This document shows, in pieces, positions 10,736-20,922 of a stretch of 64,000 nt of DNA (position 1 is the first letter of the stretch; each line of letters begins with the position of its first letter). The notes beneath the pieces were generated by a model. The model saw only the letters and a program-made list of their open reading frames with translations, was not told where the DNA came from and searched no databases. The position numbers and the translations under genes were made by a program. This DNA is from Lepiota brunneoincarnata (lineage: Eukaryota > Basidiomycota > Agaricomycetes > Agaricales > Agaricaceae). The stretch lies in assembly GCA_023014365.1 (NCBI GenBank), contig JAEBUN010000047.1:62001-126000 (forward strand), read 5' to 3'.

Positions 10736-12500
10736 CCTTCCAATAATACCAGCAGCAATTTTTAAGCAAAGCTACATCCACATTTGTCTCAGTGGCCAGC
10801 CAAGGACTGCCTTGATAAGATCATTGCCTGCTTTGGAATATGCTTTGCCTTGTGTATATCATGGAATATATTCCAAACCAGGATCCAGTCCCAAATTATG
10901 ACCAGAATAGACAAGCTTAGTTACAAGAATTTTTGGAAAATACTTGTTTAGAATAAACATGGACCTTACTTGGAAGCTTCTCAAGTTGAGGTTCAGGAAG
11001 TGCAGAATAAACCTGACTTATAAAATATGACTAACAATGGCAGAACATATTAAAGAGGTTGCAATTGCAGCAAGTTCTCCCAATATTCACAATATCTTCC
11101 TCTATCTCCTACAATAGCAATAACAATAAAAACTGCTATCACCAGTAACCAATCTGCCCTTGCTGCTTGCCTGGCCTGCACCATAGAGAAAAAGGTAGAA
11201 GAGGGAGGAATAACTAGGGAGGAAATCTTCAAAATTGTCATGACTTGCACAATTGTAAGCATTCAATATTCAGTCTCCATACAAAAAAAAATGATAAGCT
11301 CAAGCCTAAAATGTCCATCAGGCATATATGATAGCTATGCATGATAACCTGCAAGGCTGCACCATTCTGCAAGTCATACAATAGGTCTTCCAAACTATTT
11401 GAAGTGATAGTGAGCAATGCAGTAGCACCTCCATTCTCTTCCCACTGCAAATAATGCTTGTCAAATGCAGAATTTGCTGAACAAAGGGCTGAGCTGGCAT
11501 GGTGGCTTTATATGTCAGGATTGTGAACTTGGTTGTTTTTGTCTTAGTCTACATGCTCATCTATGTCTTTCTGTTTTGCTTGCTGCCTCCTTCCCCCCCA
11601 ATGAAATATGATGTATGCCTAGTAATATGCTTTATGGGGTGCTTAACATGCAAAAAGGGAACTGAAGAGGTAGACAAGTGGCTACAGGTGTAACAGCTAC
11701 TACTTGTTACTGCTAGTGATTGTATGATGAACCCACTATTATGGTACCCCACCCAATAGCTACACTGCTATCACTATAATATTTAACATACTAACTATTT
11801 TTAAACTACAACAATGTTTATTTGTCTTCAATAAATAAACTTGACATCAAAAAAGTAACTTTGAAATACATTGTTGTGTGATTAGATGCATTGGTATGAC
11901 AGTATTGAGATTGACTCCTACATACTCCTTACCACTTGCTTCTATTCTACACAATGCTCTCTATAATGTTTAACTGCATGGTTCAGCTCTTCAAATATGT
12001 TTCTTACTGTATGGGAACATGCTCCTACAAAAAGTACATGCCCAGCTAGACCCAAGTCCAATCCACAGAGTAGCACCTGCCATTTGGAATGGTCTAGCCA
12101 CTGCAGAGGGTGCACTACAATTTCAGTATCTTAAAAAAATCCAGTTTAATGGTCTGGTAGCTTGGTTACAACAGGTATGTCCCGATGTATCATAGTAGGC
12201 AGGGGTAAGTAATATAATAGATATATAGGAGAACACATGTGGTGAATTTTGTAAGGACATTGATGGCACAACAGTAACAGTCATCTTTTTCAGCTACTAG
12301 GACATGGATTGGGTAAGTTATCTTTGACCAACTACTATTTTTGATAGATTGATTTTGAAATTTGGGTATAGCTCTATTCTGGAAAGCAACATAAGAGCCT
12401 TTTGTTCAATATCAATGTGGCTATATAGGGTTTCAGAAAGGTGGTGGTTGCCAACTATTTTTCCAACCATTCTCATTTTCTTACCTACTTCCAAGATCTT
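10736..12500. other. Unassigned AT-rich stretch
   Basis: It contains short overlapping frames on both strands (for example 11050-11262 minus and 11499-11693 plus) with hydrophobic runs but no recognisable domain. No LTR ends or target duplications were found. Confidence 0.3.
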
Positions 12501-12522
12501 TACACTCCCTCATGCATTCCAA

Positions 12523-13272
12523 GTGGTCCATATAGATCCATGCTGATTTTTACATGGATTCACATAGATCTGTGTAGATCTGTGCAAATTTTGCACAGAC
12601 CATATGGACCCACACAGACTAGTCCAAGTAAAATCCAGTTTGCAAGGATCCGAGTTAATTGAATTTATTATTTATAGAAAAATGTGAATAACTTGTGAAG
12701 GAAATTCTTTTAGAACATATGAGTAGTATATTCTTGATCAGAATAAAATTGCGAATCCGATGACATCATTTTTGAAATTTACGTAATTTCCAAAAAAGGA
12801 AATATTATACCATTGGATCCGGAATCTCATTCTAACTAGGAATATGATAGTCACATGGGCTGCAAAAATCCCTTTCACAAGTTATTTAGAATTTTTTTCT
12901 GATATTCCTTATATCCACCGCGTTTTTTCAAGTTTTTTGCATTTTTCTCCACAGTTAAATTACCCTGAGTCATGTGAGTAATATATTTGGAATTTGCATT
13001 AAATTTGGCACCATCCCACATATTTTTTATACAGCTAATTAGTATTTAAGTAATTGATGACATAGGTAATAAGCAAATTATACTGTTCATAAGTGGTATA
13101 TGTACAACTTGGTGATCAAATTTTTATAGGGAATTGTGGTATAGTGGTCTTAATCATTGTTATTACTTTGTATTTACTTAAGGTCTTGGGTTCAAATCTC
13201 AGTAATGGATGTATTTGATTAATGGCTTAGATTTATTTCAGTCTGCTTGGATCCACATGGACTTACTCAGAT
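12523..13272. mobile_element. Candidate small non-autonomous element with imperfect terminal inverted repeats
   Basis: The left end contains GGTCCATATAGATCCATGC (near 12527). The right end contains the near-complement GCTTGGATCCACATGGACTT (near 13246), giving about 18 matches in 21. The interior is very AT-rich and noncoding. A perfect 21-base palindrome lies at 12579-12599 and a tRNA-like box pair at 13137-13199. It may be a MITE, or a SINE next to a MITE end. No clear target duplication was found. Confidence 0.4.
13129..13200 (+). ncRNA. tRNA-like A-box/B-box pair, SINE head candidate
   Basis: TGGTATAGTGG at 13137-13147 fits the polymerase III A box. GGTTCAAATCT at 13189-13199 fits the B box, 52 bases downstream. 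A T-arm can be drawn (TTGGG, loop TTCAAAT, CTCAG), but the acceptor ends do not pair, so it is not a functional tRNA. It is best read as the head of a tRNA-derived SINE or a decayed tRNA copy. Confidence 0.45.
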
Positions 13273-13479
13273 ACCTGGAGGAGTGTAAATTACTGCTTTT
13301 ACCTCACCAAAGTACCCCCTATACTTTACCTGTTCATGTGGAACGACCTGCCTCATCTAAGCAAAAGTCATTGAACCTCAATGTAGTATGCCCCCCCATA
13401 CATCTTATTCACTGCTTAGGCTGATGGTCCAATGTTAGCAAAAAAACATTCTAGTTCTTTAAAGAGCCATACACTTAGT

Positions 13480-15870
13480 GTCCTTTGTGCCCTCCTGAAG
13501 GATCCAGAAGCTACCTGAAGCTCCAAGGGATAGAAGCAAAATGGAAGACTGATGTAGCTGTCTTCCTTGGCACAGGTAGAGGAAAGACCATGGCAGGGCT
13601 CTTTCTAACCATCCTTGATAGGTAGGAAGGAGCCATGACCATCTTTGTTTCCCCTTTGCTCTCTGCTAAGTGATTACAGATGCAGGCTGGATGCCATGGC
13701 TATTCAGTACCAGGTCCACCAAGGCATGGCTACAGCCTGCATATGCAGTCATCTTTACATCATCCTTGTCACCACAGAGAACACAGCATCCAGCCACTTT
13801 CTGGATTGTCTCACTCAGGTCCAGGTCACCAACCTGGTCCACCACCTTATCTACAATGAGGTCCATTTTGCCATCATAACAAATGACTACCATGCCTGCA
13901 TGAATACTATTCACCTCCTTCATCAGTTCAGTATGTAACTGGTTCTGCTCCCAGGGACCATTTCTCCCACCTCCCAGGAGGTGCTCACCCAAGCTTTCAA
14001 TCTCTTTTTATCAACTATCACCATTCAGAACAGCACCAAACTACCCTGAGCTCTCATATTTGGTTGCTGGCAGGGTCTAGATCACAAACCAGCTGATTGA
14101 ATGCATCAAGTCCCTCTATAAGCTTTACAAGTAGGTCTTAAAGGAGGAGGATCATGCCCTGGTCTTTGTTCAGACCCTTGTATGGGCCTAGACATCACTG
14201 ATGCTCTCTCCTGTGATTTCTACAATGGGTCTGTGATACTGAAAGAAGAGGAATGGCTCACAATGCACCAGGCATGGCTGTCTGGAAAGGTGATGGTATG
14301 TACCTCTGCATTTAGGCTGGTAATAATTATTCCTATGTCTGTATGATTATTCATACAAGGACCCTGTTAAGGCAACCTGGGGACCCAAGCAGCTTAGGAG
14401 AGCTGAGGTGAGCTGGAGCAAACCTACAGGGGAATCCTAAGAGAATAGAATAAAGGAACCCCTGCAGGTGAAACTGTGCATATATATAACTTATATAAGC
14501 AATATTAATGAATGGGGGTGAAGCAAACTATTCCAGTGCTACTTATATAGAAATAAAGAGAGATCAAAGGAAGAAGTGAATGTGAGAAGAAGAGAGTATC
14601 ATATAATAGGAGAAAATGTGAGAAATATCAGAGAGAAGGAGAGGATGGGCTTGTGGAGACTTTTATGGAATGTTTGGGCTGTTTTGGACATCCTAGAGTT
14701 TCTGGCATTTGAAAGAGGGAGAAATAGTATGCTGGAGAGCCAGAGGATGCTCTGAGGGGTTTGTAGGATTTAAAAATTGCTAGAAGTGTCATTAGACTTC
14801 CCAGAGTGTCCCTTTACAGACCCCCAGAGGGATAGTCAACTATATACAGGAGGCCAGTAAAGCAGAGTGAGACAGGCAGCCTGCTCACTGCTATGTTATT
14901 CCCCAGTTGCAAGCAGCCTCCTCCATCCCTAAAGGTTTTATGGATCACAAAGGCAGGCAGGCTACTCATAACATAATCCATGGCCTCCATGGTTGTCTTA
15001 GGCAGCAGATGATGGAATTCATCAATGGAGTGGGTATCCAGTGCAGGTCCAATCTGAGCAATATGCTCTGCAACAAGTACCAGTTGGGGCCTCTGGAATC
15101 CTCACAGTCCCTGGAGTGCTCTTCACCCCTTGCTGGCCAGCCTTGCCAGTCAACCCTGTTCATGGCCCTCCACTCAGCTCTCCTGCTGTTAGGCATCCTT
15201 GGCCAGGGCATTATCTTGGAGCAGCACTACCAGCATTCAGCTCAGCTAAGAAGCAGTTAGGAATACCATGGGTTCTGGTACCCTTACCTTGTACATCCCC
15301 AGCCCTTACCCCTGTAACTCTGGTATGCATGGAACAGTTGACTACAATCACAGATGCACAAGGGAGCTTCTCCAGGATCTATTCAAGGAACAGGTAGAAA
15401 GTAGCAAATGCAGAAAGATTAAGTAAGACCTTAACAAGTACATCTTATCTGAGCAAATCCAAACTGCTCTCTTCCTAGTAAATAGCTGCTGTGCTCCTTG
15501 CCTTGTCCTCCAGAACCTATGGGAAACCCATTCTCTGACTAAATGCACCACATTCTCTTCCATTTTCTCCCATTACATGCTTTGGAAGAGAGGGATTACT
15601 TACAGCTCTACTGTTCACAGGTCCATCTGTTACTTTTGCCATGTCCTGCAGATCAACAATGACCTCCACTCTTACTTGAAAACTGCTGTAGAGTGCCCCA
15701 ACTGTGATGCCATAGGACCATGTATTTTTGCCATCCTCCATTCCCAGCATCTTTGTTCAGAGGCCCAGCAGTTCTTTGGGGTTGAGTGGGTGGATGATCA
15801 AGATTTTGCTTGCTGGGTCTTGGGTAACTAGTGGGCCAGTTCATCATGAGGGAGCTTTCCATCTTCCTCT
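13480..15870 (+). pseudogene. RecQ-type DEAD/DEAH helicase pseudogene, split by solo LTR A
   Basis: The plus strand, read across frameshifts, gives a helicase. DVAVFLGTGRGKT (motif I) lies near 13550-13590, IFVSPLLS near 13640, and DYRCRLDAM with YQVHQGMATA near 13675-13735. LIYNEVHFAI (motif II, normally DEVH) lies near 13848. The second lobe follows with EEEWLTMHQAWLSGKVMVCTSAF near 14245-14310 and NNYSYVCMIIHTRT up to 14364. After removal of the solo LTR 14365-14818 and one GACCC, the frame resumes as IVNYIQEASKAE (motif VI, normally a Q-x2-GRAGRDG-like sequence), then MEFINGVGIQCR near 15015. A decayed C-terminus continues to about 15870. Stops and frameshifts make it nonfunctional. An intact relative would be an ATP-dependent 3'-5' DNA helicase. 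Confidence 0.75.
14365..14818 (+). repeat. Solo LTR, family A, with GACCC target duplication
   Basis: This 454-bp sequence begins TGTTAAGGCAACC and ends CCCTTTACA. It is flanked by GACCC at 14360-14364 and 14819-14823. No internal element is present. It interrupts the RecQ-type pseudogene between conserved motifs, and the protein frame continues exactly across it when the LTR and one GACCC are removed. A diverged inverted copy starts the window (1-176). Confidence 0.94.
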
Positions 15871-18800
15871 AGTTTGTAGAGGAAAAGCTTGAGAAATAGA
15901 GTCATCATAAAGTCATGTAATCATTATCATTATTGAATGCTATTGCCCTTTCCTTAGGCCCAATGTCAGATGTTAGGCAGTTCAGCTGCTCTTGGAAGGC
16001 CTTGCGTTCTCATAAGAGAACAAGTTTCCATATCTGAGATTTTGCAGAAGCTATAGGTGCTCTTGCACACAAGCTGCTGCCCAATTAAATTGTTCCTTGG
16101 ACTGGAAAGGGTTGACATAATTAGAGGAGCATGGATTTAAGCAGAAGGAAAGGCTTTACCCAACCTCCAGATTCACTATGTCTTGCAAAATCTACTTGTA
16201 TTTGTACAATACATATGACCAATCAGATAGTCAACCTACAGTGTATTAAGTGAGTGAGTCTAGCAAAGACATACATAGTATTAAGTGAGTGGGAGCCAGT
16301 GAGCCTGCTGGGTGTACCACTGTGCTGTATGGCTTTGCTCATATGTGTTGTATACATGGTAGAGGGGCCTGTGAGATCCTGGGATCATGAAGGCATAGAA
16401 TCTTAGGTCCAGAAGTATATAGCAGCAATTACAGAGTGGTGGCATAGCAGGGGACTGAATGTGTTTGACATTGCATTGGATTGTGTTGCTTAACAACAGT
16501 TAAGGAATAAGAGATATTAACATGATAGAAGGGCCAAAAGGTATGAGAGATGTAGGTGGCATGGGCGGCAAGCTTGTGGCAGCACAGTAAAATGACTCAG
16601 CTTGATAGGATAAGGAAAAGGAGATCTTTGCAATCAATCTGGTGGCAATGGAAGCAATAAATGCATTGCTACACATGCATTGATAAAGCAATAGTAAGGA
16701 AAAGGCCAGCCCATTGTGGTAGGGGCATTGATTATGGCATTAATCAGTGTATATTTAATGAACAACAACAACATTCTCAGGTGTTTACATGTATATATAA
16801 AAAACATCAAAGTTTGATTAGGCACAGTCATCTGGATTCCCACATTTCTCAAAATCATACACAGCATAGCCTGTAGACCATGACAGACCTACTTCCACAT
16901 CCTCTGTTGGGTAAAGTGGGGATAAGGGAGATAAAGGGGATAGAAGATATAGCATATGGAGTGCAAGGACCAGGGAGAGCTGATAATGAGGATGTGTCTG
17001 AATCATTGAATGTTTCTCCAGCTTGAGTATGATTATCATCTGGGGGGTAGGGTAATTGAATGTTGAGTTTTAATGGTGAGGGTCCAAATAAAGGGAACTT
17101 ACAGGTTTCTGGATTGCCAAGGGTATGGGTGGCATTGGCAAGAAGGAGTGAATTGGGACTACCACTGCTCATATCTGATTGTGGATATACATATGCATGG
17201 GGTCATTTCCACCATGTTGTTCGATGCAGTCATGGAGTTAGGGGAGGAGGAAATGTGAGTTCTGGAAACAGGGGCAGCATTGTGTAGAATGGCATGGGTG
17301 GCATTTGCTACAGCAGATGAGCTGAGGCTGTGGTCACTTGAGCTGGAGCTAGAAGAGTGAGTCATGATTGGCAAATGAGAGACAGGAAGATCTAATGCAT
17401 TAGATGTTTGATCTTCACAGTAGATAGCAACAGGGCTAGAATCAGCTGCAGGTGGCATGGGAGGGTCTGGGAGTACAACAAGTTGCAGGGCTAGAAGAGC
17501 AATAGAGGGTGAGATATTAAATGATTCAGAAGATGAAGAAGACATGGCAATGGTCCTAAATTATCTTGAGAGCATGATGGGTGGAGGTGGAGTAGGAGCA
17601 ACTTTGGAGGGCAGCTGCCACATCAATGAGATCCACTGAAGACAATGATGATGACATGGTAGATCCAATATGTTGAAAAGCATGATCAGCATCCACAGCA
17701 ATTTGGTGCCAGGTGGCATGGTGAGAGCCTGAAGACAGGCCAGTGGCAACCTTGTCCTCAAGCTGCAATGCATGTAATGCTTGCTATAGATGGCAACAGG
17801 CTCAACATTGATGAGGACAATTGGCAAGAGTTATTAATAGTGATGGTACCCAGGGGATGGGCACAGGAGAGAGGGTAGGTTTAGAAATGTGCTGGGTTGG
17901 TTTGATTGGACCAAAGATGGGTGCCATGTTTCAGACCCAGGGAATAGTGGTATGCTGGAATCTTGTCCCTTGAATCTCTCCTGGCATAATGAGCAATCAT
18001 AACTGGAGTGAGGTACTTGATATTGATTGTCAGTGGCTTGCTGCAATTGCCAAACATTGCTCTTGTCAAGGTCATTGCCCTATGTCCACTTCAAGGATGG
18101 CTCATTGCAGCTCATTACTTGCATTTTCATGCATTATTTTGGCCAGTTGGCTATTTGTTAGCATTTCAGGTCACAAGGAGGCTATTAGGCTAGTCAACTT
18201 CACAATAGTGTGCTTGGAGCAACAGAGAGGGAGCACTGGACCTTCAATCTCTGGTGCACCTTGTAAATTGTCCACTGGTACAGCCAATCTTGCCATGGCA
18301 GGTGCAATATGGCATTGATGTGGCTGTCAGTAGGCTGATCTATGGCCCAGCAAAGGGGCCTCCGCTTCTTTGAGAACAGACTTTTTATAAAGCTGGTTGA
18401 AGGCTGAGGCCTGTCACATGATCAAGAGATGGGCATTTTCAGTTGAGGCCTTTGCACTTTGTATGTTCACTCAGAGACTGTGCAAATGATACAAGCCATC
18501 CAAGGCAACTTGGCAGTACATCACACATTGGGTGCAATCATTGCCAGCATCAGGTGGAGGTGCAATAATAGGTAGCTTGTTAGATGAGGAGTATGCTGAA
18601 GGTGTGGCATTGCTGGAGTTTGAAATGGAAGCATGATGCTGCAAGCAATCATGGAAGTTATACATTGAAATGAAATCTTCTTTGGTTGGTGCTTGGTCAT
18701 GTTCCCACCAATTGGCAAGATAGCTTGGTGCCATGCTAGTTCGATGATTTCCAGTATCAAGTGTCAATAGCATATTCAGGTCAAGAAGAACACTATCCCT

Positions 18801-19074
18801 ATCATCCATCTGATATTGGGCAAGGAACTGTGTGAGAGGTGGCATGTTAAGGAGGTGCCCACTTGCTGCCGCCCTGCTGATACAGATGAGGGAGAAATGC
18901 TGGGAAGATAAATCATCAGCATCCTGCTATATTGAGTTGGTTCAACAAACATAGCCTACCAATTCTTGTGTGATGCCTTGAGTAATCCATTCTTCCCTTT
19001 CACCCATGGCATTTTGGATAGCATTCAGTATTGCACAGAGGCACAAATCACAGTATGAAACTACTTCCTGAGGT
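15871..19074. other. Unassigned degenerate repeat region
   Basis: There are many short frames on both strands, rich in GGTGGCAT/ATGCCACC-like words, but none with a recognised domain. About 16212-16600 matches the reverse complement of about 33735-34100, so it belongs to an interspersed repeat family. Minus-strand frames at 17159-17545 (Ser/Ala/Asn-rich) and 18471-18845 are the longest and might be exons of a decayed repeat-encoded gene also seen in fragments at 28500-30800. Confidence 0.35.
16212..16600 (-). repeat. Interspersed repeat, inverted partner of 33735-34100
   Basis: Blocks such as TCAACCTACAGTGTATTAAGTGAGTG and the later GCCTGTGAGATCCTGGGATCA occur in reverse complement near 34060-34100 and 33940-33965, in the same order. 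The copies are diverged by scattered substitutions. The family type is unknown. Confidence 0.6.
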
Positions 19075-19303
19075 CACTGTGAACCCCTACAGGTTGTAAT
19101 TTACGTCAGAAATAGTCAAGAAGTGAGAATTACACCAGATAGTGCCATTTTTAGGAGAGTACGTAATAATGACATTTTGATAATTACACCAGATAACGCC
19201 GTTTTTCTGAATAAAGGTCGTAATTCTTTAACAATTCGACGTGAATTACGACACAGCCCCCACATTTTTCGACGTAAATTACGACTGGTAGGGGTTCACA
19301 GTG
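19075..19303. mobile_element. CACTG-ended MITE with long terminal inverted repeats
   Basis: The left end CACTGTGAACCCCTAC, continued by GGTTGTAATTTACGTC, is mirrored at the right by GACGTAAATTACGAC and then GTAGGGGTTCACAGTG. This gives terminal inverted repeats of about 33 bp. GGT flanks both sides (19072-19074 and 19304-19306). CACTG ends with a 3-bp duplication fit the CACTA/EnSpm group. The interior holds a 54-bp-spaced direct repeat of AATTACACCAGATA (19128 and 19182). CpG sites are kept, so it is much younger than its surroundings. It encodes no transposase and would need one in trans. Confidence 0.88.
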
Positions 19304-20166
19304 GGTGATGGTGGAGGTTTGGATGGTGTGTTCTGGGAGCTTGATGGGCTTGCCTGCATGATATGGTGTGTTGAAAGAAAATAGGCTTGAAGATCAGCAC
19401 AAGTTGATAAAAAAAGGTTTTGATAATGCATCATGTGACTTTATTATCAGCTATACATATGTCAGACATTCTGATTACAATCCTCATTGCACCTCTGTAT
19501 CCTCCCAGATAACTTTGCTAAAAGCATAGTTGGCATTGCTGGCCATTATGGACCACATTGCCACTTTTCTGGTGGCAATGGTACTCTTTTTTCCTTGTTC
19601 CTCCCAAACTTATTGCAGGTGAAGGAAATACCAGATAGTCCATTGCATTTTATATTAGACCAGGATCAATTCCTCCTACCACTGTTGGGTTTGAGCCCAG
19701 GCATGGAGCCAATGTACACATTGGACTAGGGACAAAGGGTATGTTACTTAGCTTGATATAACATTGCCATGATTGATTACTTTGTGGAATGAGATCATAT
19801 ACATTCCTTCATTGCATTGGGTGAATCTTGTTTCCCTGTAAAGTCAGACTGCCATATCCATGAGAATTGAACTGACATTGATCCAGGTTGGTTGGGGTTT
19901 GAGGAGTGCCATACTACATTTGACATCATTCCTGGAAAGGACTCACAGTCCTGCCAATGTCAAAGAATCAGCATAGAGGCAAAGTATTGCCACCTGGCAC
20001 TTTGAATATATGTGGCAATGGAATGAGATTTTAGAATTGATAGCCACAATTGCAGTGCAACTATGAGTTTGAATGGATTTCTGTCTGGCAACATGGATCA
20101 TGTGAGAATACTGAAAAGACTTTTTGGCAATGGCACTATGAAGACTGGTTAAATGCTAGAAGGCTT
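19304..20166. other. Unassigned stretch 5' of the Gypsy element
   Basis: The longest frame is 80 codons (19487-19729, plus), without a known domain. The sequence continues on the far side of the Gypsy element after one GGCTT, at 28360. Confidence 0.3.
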
Positions 20167-20551
20167 TGTTATCAGAAGCTTTATCAGAAGGATGGTTATT
20201 TTTAATCTACATTCCCATATCACTATGGAATCATCAGTAGTGTACATCAGAAGGACTATTCTTAGTATACACCTCATGTTTCTTATCTCTGACTCATAGT
20301 TACTCTGGTCCAGATTATTATAGTAGGAGTACAGCCACACTTAGAAGTATATAAGGATACAGTACAATACCTTGTATCCTTATCTTAGTGTTATAAAGTT
20401 CTTGCCTCCTATAACTCTTTGCCTCTAAACTGGCTGGACTATAGTGCTCTGTCATCTCCAAGTCACGCTTAGTAGGACAGGACCAAGTCTGTATAGACAT
20501 CCTGTGTCAAACCCCATGCTACTCAAGAGCAAACCCCTAACCCAGGTAACA
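20167..20551 (+). repeat. Gypsy 5' LTR (family B)
   Basis: The LTR runs TGTTATCAGAAG to GGTAACA, 385 bp. A TATATAAGG box starts near 20350. The 11-base stem ATAAGGATACA (20351-20361) pairs with TGTATCCTTAT (20373-20383) around an 11-base loop. The 3' LTR has the same length and differs by scattered substitutions, so the insertion is not very recent. Confidence 0.95.
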
Positions 20552-20922
20552 AAACACTAAGATACTCTGCTGCTTATCTCTTGCTTGCCCTCTACTCTGC
20601 TCTGCTCTGCTGATGTACTGAACACGTCAAGGTACCCTAGTCGTTCAGAACGATGTGCAAAAGAAAACTGCCCCTCTGTGTAGCCATTGCTACATCCCTC
20701 AACCTCTCCCTGCCAGAAGACCTGGCTTACCTACTCATATTCATCTTTACCTCCACTGCCACCCTCATTGCCTACTGAATAATCACCTTAGAACTTGAAC
20801 GCATCATGTGCCCCTGTCACTGCTGTATCATCAGATCATGGAACCTGTATTCAGGAATCTCCATCATCACAACCCAATTTTTCATTCTTCTAGCGATAAT
20901 TGATTGCTAGACAACTGCCACC
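20552..20922 (+). promoter_or_regulatory. Gypsy 5' leader
   Basis: This is the untranslated stretch between the 5' LTR and the gag ATG. It contains a CTCTGCT-type pentamer run (about 20589-20612) and a GTTCAGAAC inverted motif (20643-20651). The first bases after the LTR (AAACACTAAG) do not resemble the complement of a common tRNA 3' end, so the primer site is unresolved. Confidence 0.5.

Noticed and set aside
13129..13200. A functional tRNA gene.
   Set aside because: Box motifs and a T-arm are present, but the acceptor ends do not pair and the anticodon region is too long and AT-rich.
1..14535. The inverted repeats at 1-176 and 14365-14535 look like terminal inverted repeats of a 14.5-kb element.
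   Set aside because: The right copy is a complete 454-bp solo LTR with its own GACCC duplication inside a helicase relic that continues on both sides, so the two copies are independent insertions.
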